Shown here piece after piece: positions 27,277 through 34,770 of a stretch of DNA of 52,335 nt. Position numbers and translations under genes: made by a program. The stretch is taken from assembly GCF_022603395.1 (NCBI RefSeq), contig NZ_JAIBKA010000017.1, forward strand, positions 1 to 52,335. Direction: 5' to 3'. The first letter of the stretch is position 1, and the number at the start of each line of letters is the position of its first letter. Source of the DNA: Desulfoferrobacter suflitae. Its GTDB lineage: Bacteria; Desulfobacterota; Syntrophobacteria; Syntrophobacterales; Syntrophobacteraceae. The notes beneath the pieces are model-generated. The model was not told where the DNA came from, made no database searches, and saw nothing but the letters and a program-made list of their open reading frames with translations.

Positions 27277-27682
27277 ATGAAACAGCTGACTATAGGCATA
27301 GTAGCCGAAAGAGCCAATGTTCACGCTGAGACCGTGCGCTGTTACGAACGCCGGGGACTCATTACGCAACCGGCCAAGAAAGAAGGCGGCTACCGGATCT
27401 ATAGCGAGGACACCATTGCCCGCGTGCGCTTTATCAAGCGCTCAGGAGCTTGGATTCACCCTGAAGGAAATCTCGGAGCTGCTTTCTTTGCGGGTTGAGC
27501 CCGGAGCCACCTGCGGCGATGTGCAGGCGCGCGCCTTAGCAAAAATTGACGAGATCGACCGGAAGATCCGAGCTCTGCAAAAAATCCGAACCGCCCTCGA
27601 ACAACTGCTGCCGGCATGTCGGAGGAAAAACCCGATAAGTGAGTGCCCCATACTCGAGATGCTCGATTCCAAAGATCTGTGA
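27277..27682 (+). pseudogene. merR: Mercury regulator MerR with a 2-bp deletion
   Basis: Frame one (27277 to about 27450) holds the winged-helix DNA-binding domain (IVAERANVHAETVRCYERRGLI). The rest continues in another frame (AQELGFTLKEISELL ... to 27682) with the three Hg-binding Cys contexts GATCGD, PACRRK and SECPIL. Restoring one GC at AAGCGCTCAG (about 27436-27445) rejoins them into a normal MerR of about 135 aa. As given, no full regulator is made; either the operon is deregulated or the deletion is a sequencing error. Confidence 0.8.
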
Positions 27683-27703
27683 TAGCGCCAATGGAGGTGA
27701 ATC

Positions 27704-28072
27704 ATGAAAAACCTGCACCTGGAAAAATTCGGCCTGGCCGGTTCGCTTTTCGCCCTGATGTGCTGCCTCGGGTTTGGACCCTTGATTGCCATTGTTTCGG
27801 CGGTCGGTGCGGGCTTCATCATAAACGATGCGATTCTTGCCCCGCTTCTGTTTTTCTTTCTGCTGCTCGGGGCCGTGGGACTTGTGATCACCCGGCGAAG
27901 GCACCGCCGTTGGAGCCCGCTGGCAGTGCACCTGGCTAGCGCGACGGCAGTGGTGATCTTCACTTTCGTTCTCTATGTTCCTGCAATGATCTGGATTGGA
28001 GTCCTGGGGCTTTTGGCCGCAATTTTTTTGGATTTCATGTTGGGAGAGCGGGCTGTGCGGCCCGGTCCGTAA
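27704..28072 (+). CDS. MerC/MerT-like mercuric ion membrane transporter
   Basis: A 122-aa protein with four membrane helices. A vicinal Cys pair lies in the first helix (ALMCCLGFGPL, about residue 21), as in Mer transporters that carry Hg(II) inward to MerA. GGAGGTGAATC precedes the ATG; merA has the same leader. It sits between merR and merA. Confidence 0.75.
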   Translation: MKNLHLEKFGLAGSLFALMCCLGFGPLIAIVSAVGAGFIINDAILAPLLFFFLLLGAVGLVITRRRHRRWSPLAVHLASATAVVIFTFVLYVPAMIWIGVLGLLAAIFLDFMLGERAVRPGP

Positions 28073-28090
28073 CCCTATTGGAGGTGAATC

Positions 28091-29524
28091 ATGAATCGGT
28101 TCGATTGTGATCTCTTGATACTTGGCGCTGGTTCGACCGCATTTGCCGCGGCACTGCGAGCCCAGGAACTGGGGAAAACGGCCATTATGGTTGAGCAGCG
28201 CACGATTGGGGGCACTTGCGCCAACCGAGGGTGTCTGCCATCAAAAAACCTGATCGGGGCGGCTGCGGTGATGCACGAAATGCGCCACTCTCGGTACCCC
28301 GGCCTGAATCCGTTGGGTATGGATTTCGATTTTAAAGAGCTCATTGGGCAGAAAGATCAGCTCGTTCAGGAATACCGCAAAAAGAAATACCAGAGTCTGG
28401 TGGGGGATAAAATACGTACGGAAACGGGCCACGCGGAATTCATTGACGCCCACACCGTGCAGGTCAAAGATAAGCTGCTGAGTGGCCGAAAGATTTTGAT
28501 CGCCACGGGAGCGCGTTCTTTCATCCCCCCAATTGAGGGTATCGAGCAGGCGCCTTTTTTGACCAGTGATCTTCTTGGTAGCGGCGAATCGATGGAACTG
28601 ACCGAATTCCCGGATTCGCTTCTGATCATTGGCGGTGGATATATCGCACTGGAGCTGGGGCAAATGTTCCAGCGTTTTGGCACAGCAGTTACGATACTGG
28701 AACGCAGCAGCCAGTTGTTGGTCTCCGGCTACGAGCCCGAAGTAGGAAAAGCCATCGCCCGCATACTGACTGACGAATCTATCCGCATTGTAACGAATGC
28801 AACCGCCATGCAGGTGGAAAAAACCGCAACCGGGGTCACGGTTGTTGCTTCGATAGCAGGAGACGAGGAGCGTTTTTCAGCTGAGCGCCTGCTCATTGCG
28901 ACCGGGCGAAGACCGAATACGGATCGAATCGGCATCGACCGCGCGGGAGTTCTGCTCGACGAACACGGAGCCGTAAAAGTGAATGAGCGTCTACAAACCA
29001 ACATAGCCAACATTTTTGCGGCGGGAGACGTGATCGGCCGTGAGGCCGGCAGCCAGATGGCCACTCCGGTGGGCAGCCAGGACGGGGGCATTGCCGCGCA
29101 CAACGCGCTTGCAGGCAAAGAGCTCAAATCCGTCGATCACCGCGTCATTCCGCGCGTCATCTTTACCGACCCGCAGATCGCAATGGCTGGCATGACCGAA
29201 GAGCAAGCGGAGGCTGCAGGACATCGATGCTGGTGCAACACCCTGCCCATGGCTCTGGTGCCGCACGCCAGGGCGCTGCGCGACAGCCGGGGCATCATCA
29301 AGATGGTCGCCGATGCGGAAAGTAACGAAGTCCTCGGAGTTAGCATGGTCGGTAGAAATGCCGGGGAAGTCATCCATGAAGCGGCAATGGGGATACGCTT
29401 CCATGCAAAACTGGATGATTTCATCGACCTTCTTCATGTGTTCCCTACCATGGCCGAGGCGTTGAAAATTGTTGCCATATCACGTTTCAAGAATCCGGAA
29501 AGGCTTTCCTGCTGCGCCCAATGA
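28091..29524 (+). CDS. merA: Mercuric reductase
   Basis: A 477-aa flavoprotein disulfide reductase that reduces Hg(II) to Hg(0) with NADPH. FAD-binding [10 protein letters not shown] opens the protein; the active-site pair is in [13 protein letters not shown] (about residues 42 and 47); NADPH-binding [11 protein letters not shown] follows. The C-terminal Cys pair (SCCAQ) that hands mercury to the active site is intact and separates it from lipoamide dehydrogenase. The N-terminal heavy-metal domain found in many MerA proteins is absent, as in the short form. Confidence 0.95.
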   Translation: MNRFDCDLLILGAGSTAFAAALRAQELGKTAIMVEQRTIGGTCANRGCLPSKNLIGAAAVMHEMRHSRYPGLNPLGMDFDFKELIGQKDQLVQEYRKKKYQSLVGDKIRTETGHAEFIDAHTVQVKDKLLSGRKILIATGARSFIPPIEGIEQAPFLTSDLLGSGESMELTEFPDSLLIIGGGYIALELGQMFQRFGTAVTILERSSQLLVSGYEPEVGKAIARILTDESIRIVTNATAMQVEKTATGVTVVASIAGDEERFSAERLLIATGRRPNTDRIGIDRAGVLLDEHGAVKVNERLQTNIANIFAAGDVIGREAGSQMATPVGSQDGGIAAHNALAGKELKSVDHRVIPRVIFTDPQIAMAGMTEEQAEAAGHRCWCNTLPMALVPHARALRDSRGIIKMVADAESNEVLGVSMVGRNAGEVIHEAAMGIRFHAKLDDFIDLLHVFPTMAEALKIVAISRFKNPERLSCCAQ

Positions 29525-29738
29525 TAGAAAAGTAGAATGGCGGTGCGAGTAAATTGAAAAGGGCGATTCTTGACTGACTCGGGTGGAAAGAGACGATCGG
29601 GATTGTGCATAGTTGGTTTTGAATCTCAGAAAGTACTATGGCACTGGTCGGTGTTTCGATCTTATTGCACTGGCCGCATACCTGAAGCGCCCCAACGGCC
29701 TCAAAAGATCTGTCATAGCAGCCGTTAGGCTGCTTCAC
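29487..29738 (-). CDS. Unrecognised ORF after the receiver gene, possibly a remnant
   Basis: GTG 29738 follows AAAGAGGAGA. The 83-aa product begins [16 protein letters not shown] and has a CGQC pair; its last ~13 codons overlap the 3' end of merA on the other strand. It may be a real small gene of the two-component operon, or a gene cut by the mer operon. No family recognised. Confidence 0.3.
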   Translation of the reverse strand: MKQPNGCYDRSFEAVGALQVCGQCNKIETPTSAIVLSEIQNQLCTIPIVSFHPSQSRIALFNLLAPPFYFSIIGRSRKAFPDS

Positions 29739-29754
29739 TTCAACCGTCTCCTCT

Positions 29755-30126
29755 TTATTTCAAAACCCGCTCCATGACCGTCTTTAAGGCTTTGAAATCG
29801 AGCGGCTTGGTCAAGTAGTCGGAAGCTCCCGCTTCTAACGCCTCCGCTGCCGAAGTAACAGATGAATAGGCCGTCATGATGACCACTGGAAGTTTCGGTT
29901 TGAATTGTTTGACTCGCCTAGTGGCTTCTATTCCATCCATTACCGGCATTCGTACATCCATAAGGATAAGGTCAACGGGATGGGTGCGCACGTATTCAAC
30001 AGCTTTTTGTCCATCGCCTACCTGCATCGACTGGTAGCTCCAATCTTCCAGGAAAGTGGCGAGCATCAAGCAGTGTGCAGAATCATCATCCACGACCAGC
30101 ACCAGCGGCGGTTTCTTTTCCGTCAT
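29755..30126 (-). CDS. Receiver-only response regulator
   Basis: A 123-aa CheY-like receiver. The acidic pair DDD, the phosphorylated Asp in LILMDVRMPVMDG, the Thr/Ser in VVIMTAYSS and the Lys in YLTKPLDF are all present. The protein ends right at the end of the receiver; there is no AAA+ or DNA-binding domain, although its kinase resembles ZraS, whose partner is a sigma-54 activator. It overlaps the kinase gene by 41 bp. It either relays phosphate to a regulator elsewhere or is a shortened regulator. Confidence 0.88.
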   Translation of the reverse strand: MTEKKPPLVLVVDDDSAHCLMLATFLEDWSYQSMQVGDGQKAVEYVRTHPVDLILMDVRMPVMDGIEATRRVKQFKPKLPVVIMTAYSSVTSAAEALEAGASDYLTKPLDFKALKTVMERVLK

Positions 30127-31870
30127 GTTGGTTCACTCCTTTCTGCTCAAATCGAGAGAGAGTCCGGGAGCTTGGGTCTTCCGAGAGGGGCAGACGAACT
30201 GTGAAAGTGGTTCCTTGGCCCGCGAGGCTCTCCACTTCAATGGTTCCTCGATGGGCTTCCACCAATTTGTGTACATTGGCCAGTCCCAATCCAACTCCCC
30301 GCGGCTTGGTGGTGAAATAGGGATCGAAAAGATGCGGGAGGTGCTCTGCCGCTATGCCTGTTCCGGAGTCGCTTATCTGGAAAATGACTTCATTTGAGCG
30401 CATAAACGAATTGATCTTGAGTGCACCCCCGGTTTCCATGGCCTGCAGGGCATTCAAGTATAGATTCAGGAGGACCTGTGCAAACCTGTCGGCATCCAGC
30501 TCCACCTGCAGGTCTTCGGGATCGATTTGCCACTGGATGCTTACTCCCTGGTCCCCGGCCTGCTTCTCCACCAGTTGCAGGCTATGGCGGATCAACTCGC
30601 GGCAGCTGAATGTCTCTTTGTTAAGCTCGGTTGGTCGGGAAAATTCCAAAAGATCCGTGATAACGCGGTCGAGCCGGTCGACCTCCTTTTCCATAACCGC
30701 AGCGAGGCCGCTGCTTCGCTCATCCTCTTTGCACCTGGTGGCAAGAATGATGGCAAATCCCTTGATGGAGCTCAAAGGATTTCGAATCTCGTGGGCAACG
30801 CCGGCTGCGAGCTGCCCCAATGCGGCAAGCCGCTCACTGCGTCGGAGCTGATCCTCCAACTGCTTGAGTCGGGTCAAGTCGCTGAAAAGAAAGACATGCC
30901 CGGAAGTCTGCCTTTCCTCATCACGAATGATGGCGGCATTGACCAGCAGCGGTGTGGACCGAGAATCGTTTGCCGAATATTCAACTTCCTCTTCCAATAT
31001 GGCGCCTTCACTCTCCAGCCGCTTTGCCATACGAAGAAAACAGGGGAACTGGTCAATGCGGCCGGTTATGGCTGAGGAGTGAAGAATTTGCTGAGCCGCT
31101 TGATTGACCCTTTGAATGTCGCCTGCTTTGTCCGTAACCAGAAGACCCACCGGCAGCTGACCCGCCAATGTTGAAGTGAATCGTTCCATTTCGTGCAAAG
31201 ATCCACGTGCCGAACGATAGTTTTGCATCCAGACAAGAGATATGATTCCCGCAGCGCCAGCCAGAAACATCACGAGAAAAAGGACATAGGTCTGCTGCAT
31301 GTCCTGGCGAAGTGCTGCTTCAAAAGGAGAGGGATCTAACCCAACGATGGCGAACATGTTATCATTTACAGGTGCACCGGGTGCCAGCCTGCAGGACATG
31401 TTCCCCTGGCCTCTTTTTTTCTGTCTATACCAAGGGCTGTATGCGCGGATCACTTCAAAAGACTTTTCTCTTCCTCTGATATAGCGCTGGAGGATCTGTC
31501 CCGGTTGTGGAGCGACAAACGGCAAAATGCTGCCCACCCGATCGGCACGGCTGTCGGCGATCACCTGCCCTGCCGAGTTGACGATCGCCACATAAAGCAC
31601 ATCCGGCTGCTGAGCGGTCTCTTCCATCAGCACCTGGACCTGCCTTTGGCCCCATCCCATGCCCATCATTCCGGTGCGACTACTGGCCTCCAATGAATCG
31701 ACAAGAATGTTCGCCTCCGAAAGCAGCGCCCGCTCCATGAATACCTTTTCTCTATGGATGTTCTTGGAGGCCAGAAAAATCAGAATGGCTGCTAGAATGC
31801 AGACCGAGCCAATGATCATCCAGGGCGAAAACCATACCCAAGGTTTTTGCTTGTAAAAACGAAGCTCCAT
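30086..31870 (-). CDS. ZraS-like membrane sensor histidine kinase
   Basis: A 594-aa kinase starting at ATG 31870 (AGGAGAG upstream). Two membrane helices (about residues 16-36 and 196-218) frame a periplasmic sensor with a Met-rich GMMGMGWG. A PAS-type domain, HisKA (GVAHEIRNPLSSIKG) and a complete ATPase (NLYLNALQAM, DSGTGI, FDPYFTTKPRGVGLGL) follow. It should sense periplasmic metal or envelope damage and phosphorylate the receiver encoded downstream. A sigma-54 promoter and paired dyads lie directly upstream, so it is probably part of its own regulon. Confidence 0.9.
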   Translation of the reverse strand: MELRFYKQKPWVWFSPWMIIGSVCILAAILIFLASKNIHREKVFMERALLSEANILVDSLEASSRTGMMGMGWGQRQVQVLMEETAQQPDVLYVAIVNSAGQVIADSRADRVGSILPFVAPQPGQILQRYIRGREKSFEVIRAYSPWYRQKKRGQGNMSCRLAPGAPVNDNMFAIVGLDPSPFEAALRQDMQQTYVLFLVMFLAGAAGIISLVWMQNYRSARGSLHEMERFTSTLAGQLPVGLLVTDKAGDIQRVNQAAQQILHSSAITGRIDQFPCFLRMAKRLESEGAILEEEVEYSANDSRSTPLLVNAAIIRDEERQTSGHVFLFSDLTRLKQLEDQLRRSERLAALGQLAAGVAHEIRNPLSSIKGFAIILATRCKEDERSSGLAAVMEKEVDRLDRVITDLLEFSRPTELNKETFSCRELIRHSLQLVEKQAGDQGVSIQWQIDPEDLQVELDADRFAQVLLNLYLNALQAMETGGALKINSFMRSNEVIFQISDSGTGIAAEHLPHLFDPYFTTKPRGVGLGLANVHKLVEAHRGTIEVESLAGQGTTFTVRLPLSEDPSSRTLSRFEQKGVNQHDGKETAAGAGRG

Positions 31871-31918
31871 AGTGAATCTCTCCTGAATACTCAATAACCA
31901 TTTGATGTAACATTATTT

Positions 31919-31934
31919 AGCATAGTTTATGCCA
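31919..31934 (-). promoter_or_regulatory. Sigma-54 promoter of the sensor kinase
   Basis: On the minus strand TGGCATAAACTATGCT has GG-N10-GC and the same ATGCW -12 form as the others. It lies about 50 bp before the kinase start and diverges from the promoter at 32144. Confidence 0.7.
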
Positions 31935-31987
31935 CGAGTGAAACTGGCAAGCAAAGTCGATACCTGTCCGCCTTGTGCGGCAAAAAG

Positions 31988-32046
31988 TGCGTAAATTTTA
32001 TCCACCAGGAAGACCATTTATTGAAAAACTGGATAATTATTATCCA
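31988..32046. promoter_or_regulatory. Paired 17-bp dyads (upstream activator site B)
   Basis: TGCGTAAATTTTATCCA (centre 31996) and the perfect palindrome TGGATAATTATTATCCA (centre 32038; 9+1+9 when flanks are counted) are again 42 bp apart, as at site A. They sit between divergent sigma-54 promoters. Confidence 0.8.
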
Positions 32047-32143
32047 GTATAGTCGATCCATAAAATGCACGAACGAATGCCATTAGCCGTCGTTGAGACA
32101 ATAACAATGTGATTTAAGTATCTTACAATAACAACGAGAGAGA

Positions 32144-32160
32144 TTGGCACGGCTTATGCT
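32144..32160 (+). promoter_or_regulatory. Sigma-54 promoter of the Trp-Cys secreted protein operon
   Basis: TTGGCACGGCTTATGCT differs from the -24/-12 consensus at one base only. It lies 109 bp before the 32269 gene. No gene occupies 31871-32268. Confidence 0.8.
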
Positions 32161-32268
32161 TCATCTTAACGGCAAGTCCGTGTACAAATGGAGATGAAGG
32201 ACCAGGAACCTACCTTCCGTATTGGTGCACAAGTGACACCGGAAGAATTTTAGAAAGGAGAAAGAAAA

Positions 32269-32613
32269 ATGACAAAGACACTTTTCATCGTAACCGCAAT
32301 TGCCATCCTTATGGCCGTGGGTCTTGGGCTTGGTTACGCTCAGACCGTCGCTCAGGGGTATGCCCAGGGTGGCTGGTACTGCCCATGGCACAATCAGGCG
32401 ATGGGCCAGGGATATGCCCAGCAAAATACCGGTGGATGGTATTGCCCCTGGATGGGCGGTGGTTATCAGCAAGGTCAAGCCCGCGGCACAGGATATGGCA
32501 TGATGGGCCATGGAGGCTGCATGGGCTACGGCCGGGGATATCGTGGCTGGGGACCGGGTTCGCCGTATGGTTCAGGCTACGATAACTCAGCAACACAAAA
32601 CCAGATTCCTTGA
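32269..32613 (+). CDS. Secreted GGWYCPW-repeat protein
   Basis: A 114-aa exported protein behind AAAGGAG. The signal peptide ends near GYAQ. The mature part has two GGWYCPW motifs spaced ~27 residues and a Gly/Tyr/Met-rich tail (GYGMMGHGGCMGYGRGYRGWG). Together with 32795-33223 it defines a small family with repeated Trp-Cys-Pro-Trp. Aromatic, Met, His and Cys content suggests binding of copper, silver or zinc in the periplasm; this is inference. First gene after the sigma-54 promoter. Confidence 0.75.
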   Translation: MTKTLFIVTAIAILMAVGLGLGYAQTVAQGYAQGGWYCPWHNQAMGQGYAQQNTGGWYCPWMGGGYQQGQARGTGYGMMGHGGCMGYGRGYRGWGPGSPYGSGYDNSATQNQIP

Positions 32614-32794
32614 GCAACGAACAGGGAGCAAGGAGCACAGAGCTAAAAAACCACATTTTCATCCAGTATTTGTGAATGATTAGCAGTGGCAGTTTGTATG
32701 AACCGGCAAATGATAAAAATTCAGAGAGTGAGGATAGAAGGCTGCAGCAAAACGTGTGTGCCCTTAATAATCCTGCAGAATAAAGGAGTAAATT

Positions 32795-33223
32795 ATGAAA
32801 AAGACAACATTGGTTGTATCGATTTTTGTGCTGGCAATGGTGCTTGCCATCCCCGCTGTATATGCGCAGCAGCAGGGCGGCTGGACCTGCCCGTGGATGG
32901 CGCAAGGATACCAGGGCGGCCAGGGAGGCTGGTATTGTCCCTGGATGGGAGGAGGCATGGGCTACGGAAGGACGCCAAGCAGACAAGGACAAACCCAACA
33001 ACAATACGCACCCGGTCAAACCCCTGGCAAACCATTAACCCAGGAACAGGCCAAGACGCTGGTTGAAAATTACGTGAAGAACACGAACAATCCCAACCTG
33101 AAGTTGGGTGCTTTTTCTGATAGGGGAGACGTGTTCGAAGCGGATATTGTCACCAAAGATGGTTCTTTGGCAGATAAGATTCAGGTGGACAAAAACACCG
33201 GCTGGTTTCGGTCCGCTTACTGA
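32795..33223 (+). CDS. Secreted CPW-repeat protein with PepSY-like domain
   Basis: A 142-aa exported protein with AAAGGAG upstream. After the signal peptide (ends VYAQ) come GGWTCPW and GGWYCPW motifs, then a ~65-residue C-terminal domain (PLTQEQAKTLVENYV ... VDKNTGWFRSAY) with the alpha-beta pattern of PepSY-type domains. The motifs match the preceding gene. Probable role in periplasmic metal handling or protein protection; not proven. Confidence 0.75.
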   Translation: MKKTTLVVSIFVLAMVLAIPAVYAQQQGGWTCPWMAQGYQGGQGGWYCPWMGGGMGYGRTPSRQGQTQQQYAPGQTPGKPLTQEQAKTLVENYVKNTNNPNLKLGAFSDRGDVFEADIVTKDGSLADKIQVDKNTGWFRSAY

Positions 33224-33259
33224 TGCGTGTCGGACTCTTGTACTTGAACCTTAAAAGGA

Positions 33260-33293
33260 CGAATAAGCCGGACGTCAAACCCCGGCTTATTCG
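33260..33293 (+). terminator. Strong hairpin after the CPW-repeat gene
   Basis: Twelve perfect base pairs (CGAATAAGCCGG with CCGGCTTATTCG) close a 10-nt loop. No T tract follows, so it may be an RNA-stabilising or attenuating hairpin rather than a full terminator. Confidence 0.5.
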
Positions 33294-33379
33294 CTCATTG
33301 ATATGCGAACGATTTTAGCAATGAGGCCCTGTTCAGCCGTTTTGTTGATTGGAAGAAATGAAGGGGGAAGAAGAAAATC

Positions 33380-33733
33380 ATGAAGTACTATAAATGGCTG
33401 TGGATAGTGACTCCAATGGCGGTTTTATCCCTGGTTTTTGCCTACGGTGAAGCCTTGTCGCAAACGCCCTCATGTCCATTTTGGGGGATGGGACCAGGAA
33501 TGATGGGCGGCACATGGGGCTGGATTGGAGGTATTTTTATGATTCTTTTTTGGGTCCTGGTCCTGGTCGCATTGGTGCTTTTCATCCGCTGGCTGGCCGG
33601 CTCGGGTAGGATGAGCAGCGGCGCGCAACCTCCCGCTGCATTCGAGTCGCCTCTGGAAATTCTGAAAAAGCGTTACGCCAGCGGAGAAATCAACCAGGAG
33701 CAGTACCAATCCATGAAAAACGATCTTCAATAA
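33380..33733 (+). CDS. SHOCT-domain membrane protein (paralogue)
   Basis: A 117-aa protein with GGGGGAAG upstream. Same plan as 16599-16955: signal/membrane segment, CPFWGMGPGMMGGTWGW, second membrane helix, C-terminal SHOCT (PLEILKKRYASGEINQEQYQ). The two copies are the clearest evidence that the clusters at 16-19 kb and 33-37 kb are duplicates of one module. Confidence 0.8.
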   Translation: MKYYKWLWIVTPMAVLSLVFAYGEALSQTPSCPFWGMGPGMMGGTWGWIGGIFMILFWVLVLVALVLFIRWLAGSGRMSSGAQPPAAFESPLEILKKRYASGEINQEQYQSMKNDLQ

Positions 33734-33754
33734 TGGAGCGCGATAAGAAAAAAA

Positions 33755-33783
33755 GAGCATTCTCCCGAGTTTTCAGGATGCTC
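33755..33783 (-). terminator. Hairpin with T tract on the minus strand
   Basis: GAGCATCC...GAATGCTC forms an eight-pair stem followed on the minus strand by seven T's. No leftward gene ends here, so the role is unclear; in the plus direction it lies between two co-directional genes. Confidence 0.35.
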
Positions 33784-33800
33784 AATGAAAGGAGAAGACT

Positions 33801-34235
33801 GTGAGAAAAGGTATCCTTGTGGTTCTAACGATGCTTTTGATGGTGGGAACGGGCATGGCGACGGCACAGACCAAGAGCGGAGAAGAACAAGCCGCACAAC
33901 AGCTGCAGGCAGCGACGGAGCAGAGTGCGACGAGTGAGAACAAAGTGGAGCAGGGCGCAAAAGATGAAGGGAAGAAGGACCAGGAGAAGATGATGTGTCC
34001 CTGCATGAAAATGATGATGAAGCAGGGTCGGATGTGCTGTGGGGCCATGAAGGAAATGCAGCAAAGCATGGGGCAGATGGGAAGCATGATGATGCAGAAC
34101 AATATGCTGATGATGCAGCAAATGCTTCAGCAACAGCAAGGACAAATCGATGACTTGCGCCGGCGCCTGGACGCCCTCGATAAGCAGGAAGAAAAGAAAG
34201 GTGAAGAAAAAGAGGGGAAGCGTTGGAAAGAGTAG
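33801..34235 (+). CDS. Secreted Met/Cys-rich metal-binding-like protein
   Basis: A 144-aa exported protein (GTG start 6 nt after AAAGGAG; signal ends near ATAQ). A Gln/Glu-rich helix leads to a cluster of Met and Cys (MMCPCMKMMMKQGRMCCG), then a Met-rich coiled segment (MGSMMMQNNMLMMQQML) and a charged tail. Such Met/Cys clusters bind Cu(I) or Ag(I) in other proteins, and the layout recalls ZraP-like helical chaperones. No exact family recognised. Confidence 0.75.
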   Translation: MRKGILVVLTMLLMVGTGMATAQTKSGEEQAAQQLQAATEQSATSENKVEQGAKDEGKKDQEKMMCPCMKMMMKQGRMCCGAMKEMQQSMGQMGSMMMQNNMLMMQQMLQQQQGQIDDLRRRLDALDKQEEKKGEEKEGKRWKE

Positions 34236-34328
34236 GAACTCTTTCCGTATCTCCTGGTATGAGCGCTTCTCCTGCAGCGAATGACCGGGTACGGCATTTT
34301 CTCAGGCGACGCACGTAGCCGCCCCGGT

Positions 34329-34438
34329 CGTCATTCCCGTGCAAGCGGGAATCCATGCGCCTGGGAGCAGGCGCAAACAGAGGGGTGCAAGTCTCCTTCC
34401 TGGAGATGCCCATTCCTCGCGCTGCGCGGGCATGACGG
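34329..34438. repeat. Palindromic dispersed-repeat-like element
   Basis: The ends CGTCATTCCCG and CGGGCATGACG are inverted copies (10 of 11). Inside lie smaller hairpins, one perfect (GCGCCTG-GGAG-CAGGCGC, 34357-34374). This pattern is typical of short non-coding interspersed repeats. It occupies most of the 535-bp gap 34236-34770. Confidence 0.6.
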
Positions 34439-34550
34439 GCGTTTGCTGAAGAAATCGCTCAGATTGGATACCCGTCAATATGGCTGGTGTCTCGCATTGC
34501 TTTGAATACTGTTTTTTAATGTCGGCAGGTGTTGCGGTGATATATGGGGT

Positions 34551-34616
34551 TGGATACATTTTATCCACCAAGACGCTTCCGGACGGGCAACTGTGAGTTT
34601 TTTTGCCCAGGATAAT
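34551..34616. promoter_or_regulatory. 17-bp dyad (upstream activator site C)
   Basis: TGGATACATTTTATCCA (centre 34559) matches the dyad of sites A and B. A second full site at 42 bp is not preserved; only a half site GGATAAT at 34610 remains. It lies about 160 bp before the predicted start of transcription of the second kinase gene. Confidence 0.6.
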
Positions 34617-34693
34617 GGAGTGTGGTGAGGAAGGCGCAGACTTCTAGTGCTTACTTACGTAGTCGGTCAGTAATACCGCAGCATAAATGACGC

Positions 34694-34710
34694 TTCGCAC
34701 ATTTTGTGCT
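34694..34710 (+). promoter_or_regulatory. Sigma-54-like promoter of the second kinase cluster
   Basis: TTCGCACATTTTGTGCT keeps the GCAC and TGCT cores with the right spacing but has C for G in the -24 GG. Weaker than the other four sites; its position after dyad C supports it. Confidence 0.45.
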
Positions 34711-34770
34711 TATATTTCACATCGACAACGAGCGAACCAATGATTAAGGGCACATATACCGGATGAAAAC

